DNA of 64,000 nucleotides. Source: Coniella vitis (Eukaryota > Ascomycota > Sordariomycetes > Diaporthales > Schizoparmaceae). Under the pieces are notes generated by a model that had not been told where the DNA came from, did not search any database, and saw only the letters and a list, made by a program, of their open reading frames with translations. Positions 46,374 to 55,680 of the stretch are shown here, piece by piece (position 1 is the first letter of the stretch; the number at the start of each line of letters is the position of its first letter). The stretch spans positions 1,736,001 to 1,800,000 of the forward strand of contig WUJK01000009.1 in NCBI GenBank assembly GCA_011317545.1. Reading direction: 5' to 3'. The translations under genes were made by a program, and so were the position numbers.

Positions 46374-47209
46374 TTACTTTCTCTTGTTCATCCAAGCAGA
46401 CACGCCGCCCGTAATAGCCACAACACCAGCACCCAGACCCTGAACAGCTCCAGCAACAGCCGCTGCGCCAGCCCCGCCCATCGCAGCGCTTTGGACCGTT
46501 GCAAAAATACCGCCAGCTGCGACGTTGCCGATGCCTGCCTGAGCGCCTGCGGCCAGAGTTCCTATGGGGAAAAAAATGATCGGGGCCACTTGTTAGCCTA
46601 GGGTAGTAACTTTGTGCTCTTGGCGCGTTCTCCTCTCTTCTTGGTGCGACTTCCTTTTTGCCAGGGGTGGGGGGTGGTGTTGGTTATTTTGTCCATATGG
46701 AGGAAATTCAGGTTTAGGAATTTTATACTCACCGGCTATGGGGCCCAGTGGGCCAAAGCCTGCAGCAGTCATCACAGGCACAGCCGCCGCCATGGGGGCA
46801 ATGAGGAGCACGGCACCGGTCGAGACACCTGCCACGGTTCCTGGGTGATCTTTAGCCCATTGAGCAGCCTATATAAACAAAGGTTGTGCCATTTCTCTGT
46901 TAGCAAAGTTCTCACGGTCGGGCGTCCCAAAAAGGGCAATATTTGACACGACTGGGGATGATGATCATTATCGAATGGGCCTTGGAAACTGGATAACCAT
47001 ACAAAAAAAAGGCGAATAGACAGAGTATGTGGATGAAGAAGGATATAATGGAGGAATGGACCTACCTGGCCAGCTACCTCTGGCATAACCTCTACGAGCT
47101 CACGACCTTTGGCAGCGACGACCGCCACGACGACCTGACCAGCCTCGGACTCGGCAGCTTGTTTGGCTGCGTCTGCAACGATACGGAAGGTGCTCTTGGC
47201 GAGATCCAT
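46374..47209 (-). CDS. IFI6/IFI27 (ISG12)-like small membrane protein, copy B (3 exons, 155 aa)
   Basis: Exons 47209-47066, 46868-46733 and 46561-46374; joins in phase 0 and phase 1. Exon 1 encodes an amphipathic, Ala/Val/Glu-rich segment (ADAAKQAAESEAGQVVVAVV). Exon 2 is a hydrophobic stretch (STGAVLLIAPMAAAVPVMTAAGFGPLGPIAG). Exon 3 is the Gly/Ala-rich IFI6-16 core, AAGAQAGIGNVAAGGIFATVQSAAMGGAGAAA, ending in a basic WMNKRK tail. Conserved features with copy A: VPVMT in exon 2, the split G at phase 1, AIQS/AGAQ to QSAAMGGAGA, and identical last-exon length. A location in an internal membrane such as mitochondria is inferred from animal relatives. Function in fungi is unknown. An intron of 197 bases separates exons 1 and 2. 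Confidence 0.74.
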
Positions 47210-47772
47210 GGTTGTTGCTCGATCTTGCTTGCTCGGTTTTGATTTATGGAACCTTGAACGGGGATGTGCTTGAGAACGATATTCGCGTGTTTGGGTGAAA
47301 GTCGGAATTGTTTCGCCAATCGTGTAGAGAACTGCCACAGCAGCGAAATACTCGGCGAGGAGGTGAAGTAAAATATGAGGCTGGGACAGACCTGGCGGCT
47401 GCCTGGGTACTCGCTTGTCTGCCCTTGAATAGCTGTTTGCTTGCTGATAGGCCGGCTGGCTACTTTTCTCGCCATGCAGTTGGCGGGCCTCCTGCAGCAA
47501 AGTGAGGTTTTGTTTTGGGGCCAACACTGAACCACAGTTTGCATGAAACAACAAAGCATGCAAGGGCATAGGCCCAGGCTTTTTTTGCTAAAACAACAAA
47601 CCTCCTCTCATTACGTCAAAACGAGTGACCATCAATGCGTCGATCAAATGCCTGACACAAAGCCCCCATCACTTCACATGTCAAAGATTTCGGTGGGGTG
47701 TTGATCCTATAGCAGATCTTGCTTGAACGGGTATTTTGATGCCTAGATATATACTTGGTCAATCCAGTATAA
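47210..47772. other. Intergenic region
   Basis: Promoter and leader of ISG12-like copy B and the 3' flank of ESF1. No supported gene. Confidence 0.5.
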
Positions 47773-49917
47773 CTATATTCTCCCCGACTTCTTCTTGATG
47801 GAGCTGACAAGGTTGCTGAGTTCACTGCCACCACCAGCCTTGGCCTTTTTGGGCTTGTTGTCTCTGCGACGCTCCGCAACATCCTCATCGCCTCCATATT
47901 TGCGCTTCTTCCTGCCCTCTTCCAACAATTTCTTCATTCCCGAAGTAGCCTTGAACTTGGGATTCGACGGGTCAATCGCAAACTCGTGGTCTTCGAACAC
48001 GGCCTTGAACCGATCTCCCTCAACATCCATTTGAAAGTCATCCTGCAAGCCAGCCGCCTCCTCCGCGCTCTTCTTACCCTTCTTGCCCTTCTTCTTCTTG
48101 TTCTTCTCGGCCTTGAGGATCTCGTTCATGTCGAAATGGTCCAGATGGCCAGCCTCCTCATCCAGATTATCAGTCATGAGTAGCTGCAACTGCGCCTTCT
48201 CCTCGGCATGCTGCTTCTCTTCAGCCTCGCGCGCTGCCCGCTTCTTGAGCCGCTCTTCCTTGTGCATGGCCGACTTGGACTTCTGCTCCGGCTCCTCGGC
48301 AGTGAAGAAGGGGTCATTGAAGCCAAGGTCTTCCTGGGGCTCTTCTTGATCAGCGCCAGCTCCGGCCTTGTCGACTTGTCTGTTTGCCAATGCCTTCTCC
48401 TTGCGCTTAGCCTTCCTCTCGCGTTCCTTGCGAATGTACTTTTCGGCTGTCGTCTCCTCCTCGGGTGCCTTCTTGTCTGAAGGTCCTGTCAGTGCAGACG
48501 TAAAGGTGATCTGCATGTCTCCTACGGGCCCATCTGACTTGGATGACTTGCCCGAGGGCTCATCTTTCAAACCAAGAGCTTCGCGCAACTTGCGACGAGC
48601 GAGTTCCTTCTTGCTCAGTTTTGGCCCATCGTCGCCAGCGCCTGGTGCACCAAAAGCATCATCTTGATCCTCGTCGTCCTCGTCTTCGCTGCCGCTCGCA
48701 AGGTAGGCCTTGATGTCATTTTCGGCGATACCGTCTCTGCTACCGCTGAAGGCATTCTTCATGGTTTCTTTGCGGCTGGCCTCCTCCGGGTGCATATCCC
48801 AAGTCAGCTTCACCTTGGAATGTTGAAGGGCATCTGTGACGAATTCAACAGGCTTGTAGTTATTTGGTACTTTGGTACATTCGTCACGCGGCTCATCATC
48901 GAATGTCACATCGTCGGGTATGAAACGCAAATCGAGGAAATTCGATGATGAAAGGTATTCGGAGCCGTCTGTTGCCTCGTAAATCTTTTGCGCAGTCTTG
49001 ATGTCGGAGCAAATCATGACGGCGTAGTAGTATCGTAGTCTGTCGAGCTGATAGGTCCGCAATGCATCGCTGTCAAAGTCCTCATCATTCTCCTCTTTGA
49101 GGAGCTCGTTTTTGGCCTCCTCATCACTGTCTTCGCCATCGTCTTTTTCCGACACGTGGCTATCAGACTCGTCACCGCCGTCCTCTGCACTCTTTTTAAA
49201 GATCTCCTTGGGCGGACCTTCGAGCTCCTCGCGCTGCATGCGCTCTTTGCCAAACTCGGACGGGTAAATAGAGACTTTTTCTATGCGCCCTCCAATCGGC
49301 ACAAAGCTATTGCACAGTGCCATCAAATCGACTGACTTGATATTGTCCCAGTCGAGGTTGACAATAGCTATGCGGTTTGTGACATCGCCCGTCTCGACTT
49401 CGGCCTGCTGTGTACGGTATTGCTGCATGTCTGGTGCATTGTCCACTTGCTCCTCGTCACTTTCATCATCATCATCGTCGTCTGATCCCGAGTCGCTGTC
49501 GTCCTCGGACGAGGAAAAGCCACCCCCTCTTGCAGGGTCATATTTGCTGTTAGCCTTTTCCAGCTCACGCTGGACAATATCGTCATCATCCACTTCTACA
49601 TCACTTCCATCTTCCTTGTCTTCATCATCATCGTCGTCCTCCTCCTCCTCTTCCTCTTGATATAATCTCTGCAGTGCCTTCTTCTTGGAGTCAGACTTGA
49701 CTTTGCGGCCGTAACGGTCCGTCTTTGCAGTCGCGGTGAATTCATCGTCCTTGAGCATGCGCGAGAATCGCTTGTCGATGGTCGTCTTTGCTCTGCGCTT
49801 TGAGGGGAGCGCATACCGGGGGTCTGTCTCGAAACTGGCGAAGCGGGCATCGGTGATGCGGGCAGCGGAGGATCTGCCGTCTGGCTTCTTGGATTTGGAC
49901 TTTATCTGTTTGGACAT
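47773..49917 (-). CDS. ESF1: Pre-rRNA-processing protein ESF1 (714 aa)
   Basis: A single exon, ATG 49917 and TAG 47773-47775. Esf1 is a nucleolar factor needed for early 18S rRNA processing within 90S pre-ribosomes. Evidence: N-terminal ITDARFASFETDPRYALPSKR (21-41) with RFSRMLKDDEF; long Asp/Glu/Ser acidic stretches (88-160); RRM-like region NRIAIVNLDWDNIKSVDLMAL (181-201) continuing VSIYPSEFGKERM; RLRYYYAVMICSDIKTAQKIYEATDGSEY; and a C-terminal NUC153 motif DRFKAVFEDHEFAIDPSNPKF before KKLLEEGRKKRK. Lys-rich tracts supply nucleolar targeting. Length is normal for Esf1. It is close to the U6 snRNA gene, which is transcribed divergently about 350 bases upstream. Confidence 0.96.
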   Translation of the reverse strand: MSKQIKSKSKKPDGRSSAARITDARFASFETDPRYALPSKRRAKTTIDKRFSRMLKDDEFTATAKTDRYGRKVKSDSKKKALQRLYQEEEEEEDDDDDEDKEDGSDVEVDDDDIVQRELEKANSKYDPARGGGFSSSEDDSDSGSDDDDDDESDEEQVDNAPDMQQYRTQQAEVETGDVTNRIAIVNLDWDNIKSVDLMALCNSFVPIGGRIEKVSIYPSEFGKERMQREELEGPPKEIFKKSAEDGGDESDSHVSEKDDGEDSDEEAKNELLKEENDEDFDSDALRTYQLDRLRYYYAVMICSDIKTAQKIYEATDGSEYLSSSNFLDLRFIPDDVTFDDEPRDECTKVPNNYKPVEFVTDALQHSKVKLTWDMHPEEASRKETMKNAFSGSRDGIAENDIKAYLASGSEDEDDEDQDDAFGAPGAGDDGPKLSKKELARRKLREALGLKDEPSGKSSKSDGPVGDMQITFTSALTGPSDKKAPEEETTAEKYIRKERERKAKRKEKALANRQVDKAGAGADQEEPQEDLGFNDPFFTAEEPEQKSKSAMHKEERLKKRAAREAEEKQHAEEKAQLQLLMTDNLDEEAGHLDHFDMNEILKAEKNKKKKGKKGKKSAEEAAGLQDDFQMDVEGDRFKAVFEDHEFAIDPSNPKFKATSGMKKLLEEGRKKRKYGGDEDVAERRRDNKPKKAKAGGGSELSNLVSSIKKKSGRI

Positions 49918-50267
49918 GTTGGATGGATAAAATTAAATGGGCAACATAGAAACAGTATGTTCTTCGAGTAGAGTTCGCAAGCACTGCGAGATCGTCCGAA
50001 AAGGGTACCTCCCACTGACGTTTGAATGAATGTGCTGGGGGATGAGATGTATGATAGCGAACGCAGCCCAGCCAACAAGTGAATCCCTGATAAGCCCAGG
50101 AATTTTCTTGATACGGCGTCTTTTTCTGCCGTCCGCTGCACAGACAACGCTAGTACCGGATCAGGAAAGCGGCAAGACCCTTCCATAACTGGCCCGTGCA
50201 CATGCCCCGACGTCTACATAAACCTCGCTCCCTCCTCCCGACTTTGCTTGTTTTCTTTCTTCCTCTC
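49918..50267. other. Divergent promoter between ESF1 and U6 snRNA
   Basis: This 350-base interval must hold the polymerase II promoter of ESF1 and the external polymerase III promoter of U6. CTACATAAAC at about 50213-50222 is the best TATA-like word upstream of U6. The stretch from 50240 to 50270 is T/C-rich. Confidence 0.5.
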
Positions 50268-50370
50268 TTCGCCTTCGGGCATTTGGTCAATTTGAAACGA
50301 TACAGAGAAGATTAGCATGGCCCCTGCACTAAGGATGACACGCTCAATCAAAGAGAAGCTACCAATTTTT
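50268..50370 (+). ncRNA. U6: U6 spliceosomal snRNA
   Basis: The central U6 sequence is unmistakable. A 5' stem-loop GCCTTCGGGC (50271-50280) is followed by ATTTGGTCAATTTGAAACGA. The ACAGAGA box is at 50302-50308 and the AGC triad at 50314-50316. The CATGGCCCCTGCACTAAGGA part of the internal stem-loop and the 3' stretch CACGCTCAATCAAAGAGAAGC follow. A T-run (50366-50372) serves as polymerase III terminator and Lsm-binding tail. The gene is intronless, unlike in fission yeast. The 5' end is approximate (within about 3 bases). U6 pairs with the 5' splice site and U2 and forms the catalytic core of the spliceosome. Confidence 0.97.
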
Positions 50371-50372
50371 TT

Positions 50373-51487
50373 CATTATGATCGCTGCTTGATGCGGTGAC
50401 ATAGCGAAGAGAAATCTCAGTCATGACGGGAAGGGTGCGACGGGTTGTGAGGACGTGTGGTGCTCACGTACCGTTGCGAGTTGGTATGGTTGTTGTTGAC
50501 TCTGATTGCGTTGCTGTAAAAATTCCGGCCGAGCATTTTGCCGCGCTTGGTATTGCGGCTGCATTTCACCATCAGCTTTCTCTCTTCAAGTGGTGCTACT
50601 CGAAGCTGTGGTGTTTGAAAACCAATAATCGGACGGCCATCGCCAAGAGTCACACCGGTATCATGCTCTCGCGAACATACTGTGGCGGAGACGCAAAACC
50701 CGTTCTAGCTCTAGGCATGACTGAATTCTAGTGACTCATCTCTAACCCTTACCTCGAGCTCGACCAACCAACGATGATCTTCAAGCCTATGGTTACATAG
50801 CGGCCGGGTCGTAACATGGCCACATCATAACCATGGCGATGGCCATTCAGAAATGCGAGCATAGAAATAGCTACGCCAGCATGCACAAGAGATTCAAGTG
50901 ACGTGTCCAGGCGCTTGTCAACCAAGCCTTCGCTTGTTTTCCCTAACCAGAACAAAGCCTAGGGTAGCTACGCAGAATGTCGGATGCTCCATCACCCTTC
51001 TTGCCACCGGGTTCGCGTCATGAACGCGCTCTGCATCCCGTCGCGTAGATCATCTGGCAAGAGCGTCCTGCAGTTTGAAGGTGCTTTTGACTAGCTGTCC
51101 GGACCCGGTCGCGTCTCTGCACTGACCCAAAGCCTGCAAGGGAGAGGTCCGCTTAAAGTGTCATCGCCAAGCCGCTAGCAGTCGGAGCAATAGTGATGCC
51201 CCAGCGCCGGACGTTTGTAGTAGGCCGAAGATGGCATTAGTCCCGTGTGTCTCTGCCTGTGCTTGTGATTCTGGTGTCTGCGGCGTGAAGAGTCGTCCCG
51301 TTCGCATTGCTTGATCGTTCGAGACTTGTCATGATGGCTGCCGAGCTGCAGAAGTTCATGTGTAGGAAATAGATATACATGTGACGAGGTAGTTATTGCT
51401 CTGTTACCTTCGGGGATGGAGTCAAACTCATTAAACATTAATGCCTCTTAATATCCTGGTTTACTCTTCGATCGAGCAAATTTTAAA
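50373..51487. other. Intergenic region, no recognised gene
   Basis: Frames at 50423-50731 (+) and 50417-50653, 50749-50955 (-) overlap each other, show no known domain, and have no supported start or splice structure. I saw no clear B-box (GGTTCGANTCC) downstream of U6. Confidence 0.4.
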
Positions 51488-52030
51488 ATGATCGACCATA
51501 CCCAGCTCACCGTCGCCGCCGCTAACCACAAAGCCACCGTCACCTTTTACGAGCACACCCTCAAGGCCATTGGTTACTCCAAGCTCCTCGTCTTTGGGAC
51601 CAACGAGGAAGCCGTCGGCTTTGGCGACGGCAACAACCCACACTCTAAGTAGCACACTGGCTGGTGGATCATGACGGTGCCTGGATCTGAGAAGCCTACC
51701 AAATCGCATCATGCATTTCGGTGTAAACGTGGTTTCTCTCTTTGTATTTTCCCTTCAATTTTTGGTGTTTTTTATTCTTTATTCCGTATATAGTCACGTG
51801 GAACAAAGATTCTCTTCCTATCTTCACATAATGACAGTCCAGAGACTGATTAACAGAATTGCAACAGACCGCGCAGCTGTGGACGCATGGTACGACGCTG
51901 CGATTGAAACTGGCGGCAAGGATAATCGTAAGCCTGGACTGCGGATCACGACCATGCGAGCTACTATGGGGCGTTTGTGCTTGGTCCTGCAGGGAACAAT
52001 GTCGAGGCTGTTTGTCACAATTCGCAGTGA
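51488..52030 (+). pseudogene. Broken VOC / glyoxalase-bleomycin-resistance-fold gene
   Basis: The start MIDHTQLTVAAANHKATVTF followed by YEHTLKAIGYSKLLVFG is the first beta-alpha-beta module of vicinal-oxygen-chelate proteins. The frame hits TAG at 51650-51652 directly before HTGWWIMTVPG, where homologues continue. A probable intron (about 51722-51857, GTGTAA to TTAACAG) precedes TDRAAVDAWYDAAIETGG. One base is then missing after CTGCGG near 51951, moving the family ending (HASYYGAFVLGPAGNN and VEAVCHNSQ, TGA at 52028-52030) into another frame. Two independent lesions make a functional product unlikely. The remaining protein similarity is high, so inactivation looks recent. Sequencing error at either site is the alternative explanation. 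Confidence 0.75.
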
Positions 52031-53743
52031 GGGCCAGTATTCAACATCTCTGGGCGTAGGGATATTGACTTTGACCTGGCTTTTCCCTCGTAAGCAAAAG
52101 AAGAAGTAAAAGAAACCACACTTGTAATGATTATATATACATAAGGTAATAAAGGGAAAGAGCTCAACGTGTTGCAATGTCTTTCCCAACAGTGTGATGA
52201 CTTCTATGGTTGGGGGTATGGGCTGAGGTTTGTCTGTCTGTACACATTACATAGGAGCATGGTGGGCTTCTGACGAGAGACCTATCCACAATGAGCATCA
52301 AGTCTAACCTTTCATGGTTATATTATGGTCGCTGACGTTGAACGGGTCAGTCAGCATACTCTGAGTACAAGTTCGCCCAGACCTGAGACCGAGAGAAGGT
52401 GACGTGAAGACCAGTCACCCCACAAGGCGTGGATACTGATAGCTCCTACATAGCATATAGTACACAAATTGACCGTGTACTGAAGCGTGAGACGGGAAGA
52501 TTTTTTATCCTCAACGGAGAGTGCAATTCGACATGCTGATTTGTGGCTGCAAACAAGGTAATGTCGGAATTGTTTCAACAATGGCTCATATATCAAGGGT
52601 AAATGCAGACACAAAGGGGATATTGACGCCGCCATCCTGAGCATTTCTCAGGTGTTGGAGAATGCAACGGAGGAATTCCCCCTGTTTTTTTGGGTGAGAC
52701 GAGGCTGTGCTCAGGAAACCAAAGTACATCTAAACAGCCGCGAGCATGAACACTGACATAGACAGCATCCCATACTGATTCCCAGTCGGATGCAAACCCC
52801 TTTGGATCGGAGCAACCCACCACAGCTGGGGCTGAATTAGCCCTGATATTGGTGTGTGTGAAAGGTGCAGGTCGGGGTGGGCTGCTGCCCGCATTGCTTA
52901 CTATAGCCTATCCAGGATGAGGATTCGTAGAAGGAAGTGCAATCGAACGCCTCGTGCCTCTCATTACGAAGTCAGTTCGGTTTCGAAGACTTGGCGCGTG
53001 GACTTGATTAGTCGGTTGATCAGTGGTTGTTACTGGTCGATTGAGCCGTGAAATGCTGCAGAAACCACCAGGCAGACTGTCTCTGCCTGAATCAATGTGC
53101 TGATGCTTCGCCACGGAATTGCAGTCGCCTGTAGATTTGCCGCCGGTCTGTTTGTGATTCTGGCCTCCACGACTATGGCCTGGTTGCAGCTGGGTGGATT
53201 ATTGTGTCAGTGCAGCATTGGCAGTGGGTGCTGGATCAGCAGTGGTTTGGGCTCAACTCTGCCTGTCCAAAAATATCCTCGCCTAACTTGTTCTTGTCTC
53301 CATCGACAACGTTACACCACGTGCAGGATTTACGAGCTATACCACCCCTGGCCCTGGGAGTTGTGTACCACGGGCGCATTGAACCGGAGTGGAATCCAAA
53401 TCCCACTCCAAGTACAACGTAGATACCGCCGTGCCGGGGTGGTGGATTGTAGCCTGCAGCAAAAGCCTCTGAATTACCGCCCCCGCCTCCCTTCCCCCCC
53501 CAAAAATGCTGCATTATTCCATCGTAACGAAGCACAGTAAGGCAGACGGCGTCATCCATCGCTCTCAAATATAACATGCATGGACCCCTCTCAACGGGCA
53601 ACGGCTGCGGAGACAGACGTCACTCACACTAGAGGATATCACCCTCAACAGGTCTTCACTAGGACTCTCCCTTTCCAGATCCGCCCACTTCTGGTTCTAA
53701 CTTGGCATCCACTGCGCATACACTCGTCTGGCTTGTCTCGACC
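52031..53743. other. Intergenic region, no supported gene
   Basis: A 147-codon frame at 53097-53540 has no domain or coding composition. Part of 53550-53743 is pyrimidine-rich and probably the leader of the next gene. No RNA gene was recognised. Confidence 0.45.
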
Positions 53744-54478
53744 ATGCCGGCACTCCCGGTTACCCTCTTCACAGAGGCTGCCTCAGTATCACGTGGCACG
53801 CACTTCTCTCGAGATACTTCGAGTCAACATCTGAGCCCGGACTCTGCCAGAGTATGGATCGTCGTGGCAGCAGTGGCAGCTCTCCTTAGTCTGTGTGCTT
53901 GCATCGCCCTCGTCGCTATCATGCTGTCCAAACGCCGTCTTGTCAAACAACAACTCGAAGAAGCGCGCCAGAGAGATCCGTGCCTGCGCCAGAAGGAATT
54001 CAGCAGAAAACGGAGGATGACGCAGAACGATTTGATACTCGAAGCCGAAGAACAACGGGAAGCCATGATCCGCAAATCACTGGCCTCACGGTCCGGGCGG
54101 TCGATTTCAGTAACCAGCAACATGACCGCAGATTCGTCAAGTCTTTACGAGAACAGCTCTGTGCATCGATATGGTGTGAAGGAAGAAATGGGCCACACGA
54201 GGAAACCATCGAACCCTAGAAGCGACTTTTCGTTGTACGACGAGAAGGACTGGGAGGCAGGTTGTACCTCGAGGCCTAGCTCGGCGGCTGGCCTTGTGAG
54301 GGCGAGACCTTACTCGCCGCTCCCAGAAATGCCAGCGCCGACACTGTCGCGATCATCTTCACCGCACAGGGTGCCACAAGTGCTGGCTAATCAAGCGGGA
54401 CGGCCGCCTCTGCTGGAGCAGCACCCGTTGTTTCAAAGGTTGCACGAGGATTCGGACATAGAGATCGAACACACGTGA
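53744..54478 (+). CDS. Single-pass membrane protein of unknown function (244 aa)
   Basis: A single exon, ATG 53744 in a GACCATGC context and TGA at 54476-54478. A short Ser/Thr-rich N-terminal region (about 1-35) precedes one strong membrane segment (about 37-60, VWIVVAAVAALLSLCACIALVAIML). This is followed by a positive stretch (SKRRLVKQQLEEARQR), so the N-terminus is probably outside and the C-terminus cytosolic. The cytosolic part is charged then Ser/Arg-rich (SLASRSGRSISVTSN) with a dileucine-like PPLLEQHPLF near the end. I do not recognise a family. The frame continues upstream without ATG to about 53702, which is why the ATG at 53744 was taken. Confidence 0.62.
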   Translation: MPALPVTLFTEAASVSRGTHFSRDTSSQHLSPDSARVWIVVAAVAALLSLCACIALVAIMLSKRRLVKQQLEEARQRDPCLRQKEFSRKRRMTQNDLILEAEEQREAMIRKSLASRSGRSISVTSNMTADSSSLYENSSVHRYGVKEEMGHTRKPSNPRSDFSLYDEKDWEAGCTSRPSSAAGLVRARPYSPLPEMPAPTLSRSSSPHRVPQVLANQAGRPPLLEQHPLFQRLHEDSDIEIEHT

Positions 54479-55269
54479 GGGCGCTGTTCTTAACAGTCCA
54501 AAATTCTGGCGGCCAACAACAAGAAGATGGCATTGACTACCCAAGGTGCTCACACTGCATGAAGACGCATAGACGAGTATGCTAAATGAGTAATGAACAA
54601 TTACCAAGGGTGTACCCGTTGGATTCCAAGCTTCCGAGGTTGTTACATATTTCTAGTGTCAAGCGGCTTATGAATACATGAATGCCTGATATTGCTGCTG
54701 AGTCATATGGTCCACTGAGTAACAGTGATTCTCTGACGCGGCTGATGTAAGCAATCAGGCCCTGAGGGTCTGTGCACTAGCCGCTCTGCCCCCCAAGCAT
54801 TTGGTAAAGAGCGCTGGCGGCTTCCGGAACTCTACCCTGCTTCTCTCCTTCTCTTCATCCACCTCAACTCCTTTTGACCTTCGACAGTCTTTCTCGCCTG
54901 CGCTGTCCCCAAACCGTAGTTCTCTGCAGCCGTCAGTCTTTTCAGCTCGAGAATTGTGGATCACGGTTATTCCGACCAGCTCTTCGTCCTGACTGTCTGG
55001 CAGCGTGCGCCTTCTTGAGACGTCTTCGTATTGCCACTCTAGCCAGACGCCTTTACTGGCTCTGATCAGCGGTCGGCCTAGGGCATAACCTTCATTTCCG
55101 TCTAGACATCGACGACTTCATTCCCCATACTGCGAGCCGTCGAACTGTCAACCCACGCTTGAAGCGACCTTTTCACATCTGCCCCCCATCACGGCTACTA
55201 CGCACGGAAGCGAGCCATTGTCCTGGAGTGGGTGTGACAAAGGAAAGCGAACCAAAAACTCAAACTTGA
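54479..55269. other. TFIIB upstream region / ATG-free leader
   Basis: This is the 3' flank of the one-TM gene followed by the TFIIB leader. A CT-rich block at 54838-54900 is a likely transcription-start region. From 54747 to 55680 there is no ATG in any frame on the plus strand. An in-frame stop for the TFIIB frame is at 55267-55269. Confidence 0.6.
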
Positions 55270-55680
55270 CATCGCCAGGGTCCATCAGTGGCCCTGCCAG
55301 ATCTCGCCAAAATTCACTCACCACTCTTTCGTACCGTCTCTCTACACAACCTTTCCCGCGACCGTACTCAGATACCCAACGCCCACGTTGAAAGCCTGCT
55401 GAAGTCCCACAAGGCGCAACTCAAGCACGAGCGGTGGCTCAAGAAGAAGGTCCGCCTCGGTGCAGAGCATAGCATATACAAACCACGTAAGCGAGAAGCC
55501 AAGAAACTGCGACCTGGCAAAATCACCGAGTCGTTCAAGCTCTCCAAATCAAACAAGCCCGCACCAGTGCCTAAGGAGGCCGCGGCCGACTTCCAAATCA
55601 AGCCTCGCGAGCCCCTCGCCGAAGTCGTCAACGAGTCTGTCACAGCAAGCACCGGTGGCAGCGCCGTCCAATCCGACGAG
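55270..55680 (+). other. In-frame, ATG-less 137-codon extension upstream of TFIIB
   Basis: This open stretch is continuous with the TFIIB frame. It reads as a Lys/Arg-rich, soluble, helical segment (KSHKAQLKHERWLKKK, SIYKPRKREAKK). Third codon positions are strongly C/G-biased, as in the true TFIIB exons. Near-cognate in-frame codons that could start it are GTG 55288, CTG 55294 (G at -3) and ATT 55312 (A at -3). Alternatively an acceptor such as CATCGCCAG (ends 55278) or TCCATCAG (ends 55288) could join an upstream ATG-bearing exon. I do not recognise the segment. Confidence 0.55.

Noticed and set aside
50417..50955. Possible small minus-strand gene downstream of U6 (frames 50417-50653 and 50749-50955)
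   Set aside because: The translated segments look partly protein-like, but no start, splice join or known family could be established, and plus-strand frames overlap them.
53097..53540. 147-codon plus-strand frame upstream of the one-TM gene
   Set aside because: Irregular Trp/Cys-rich composition, no domain, and better explained as promoter/leader sequence.
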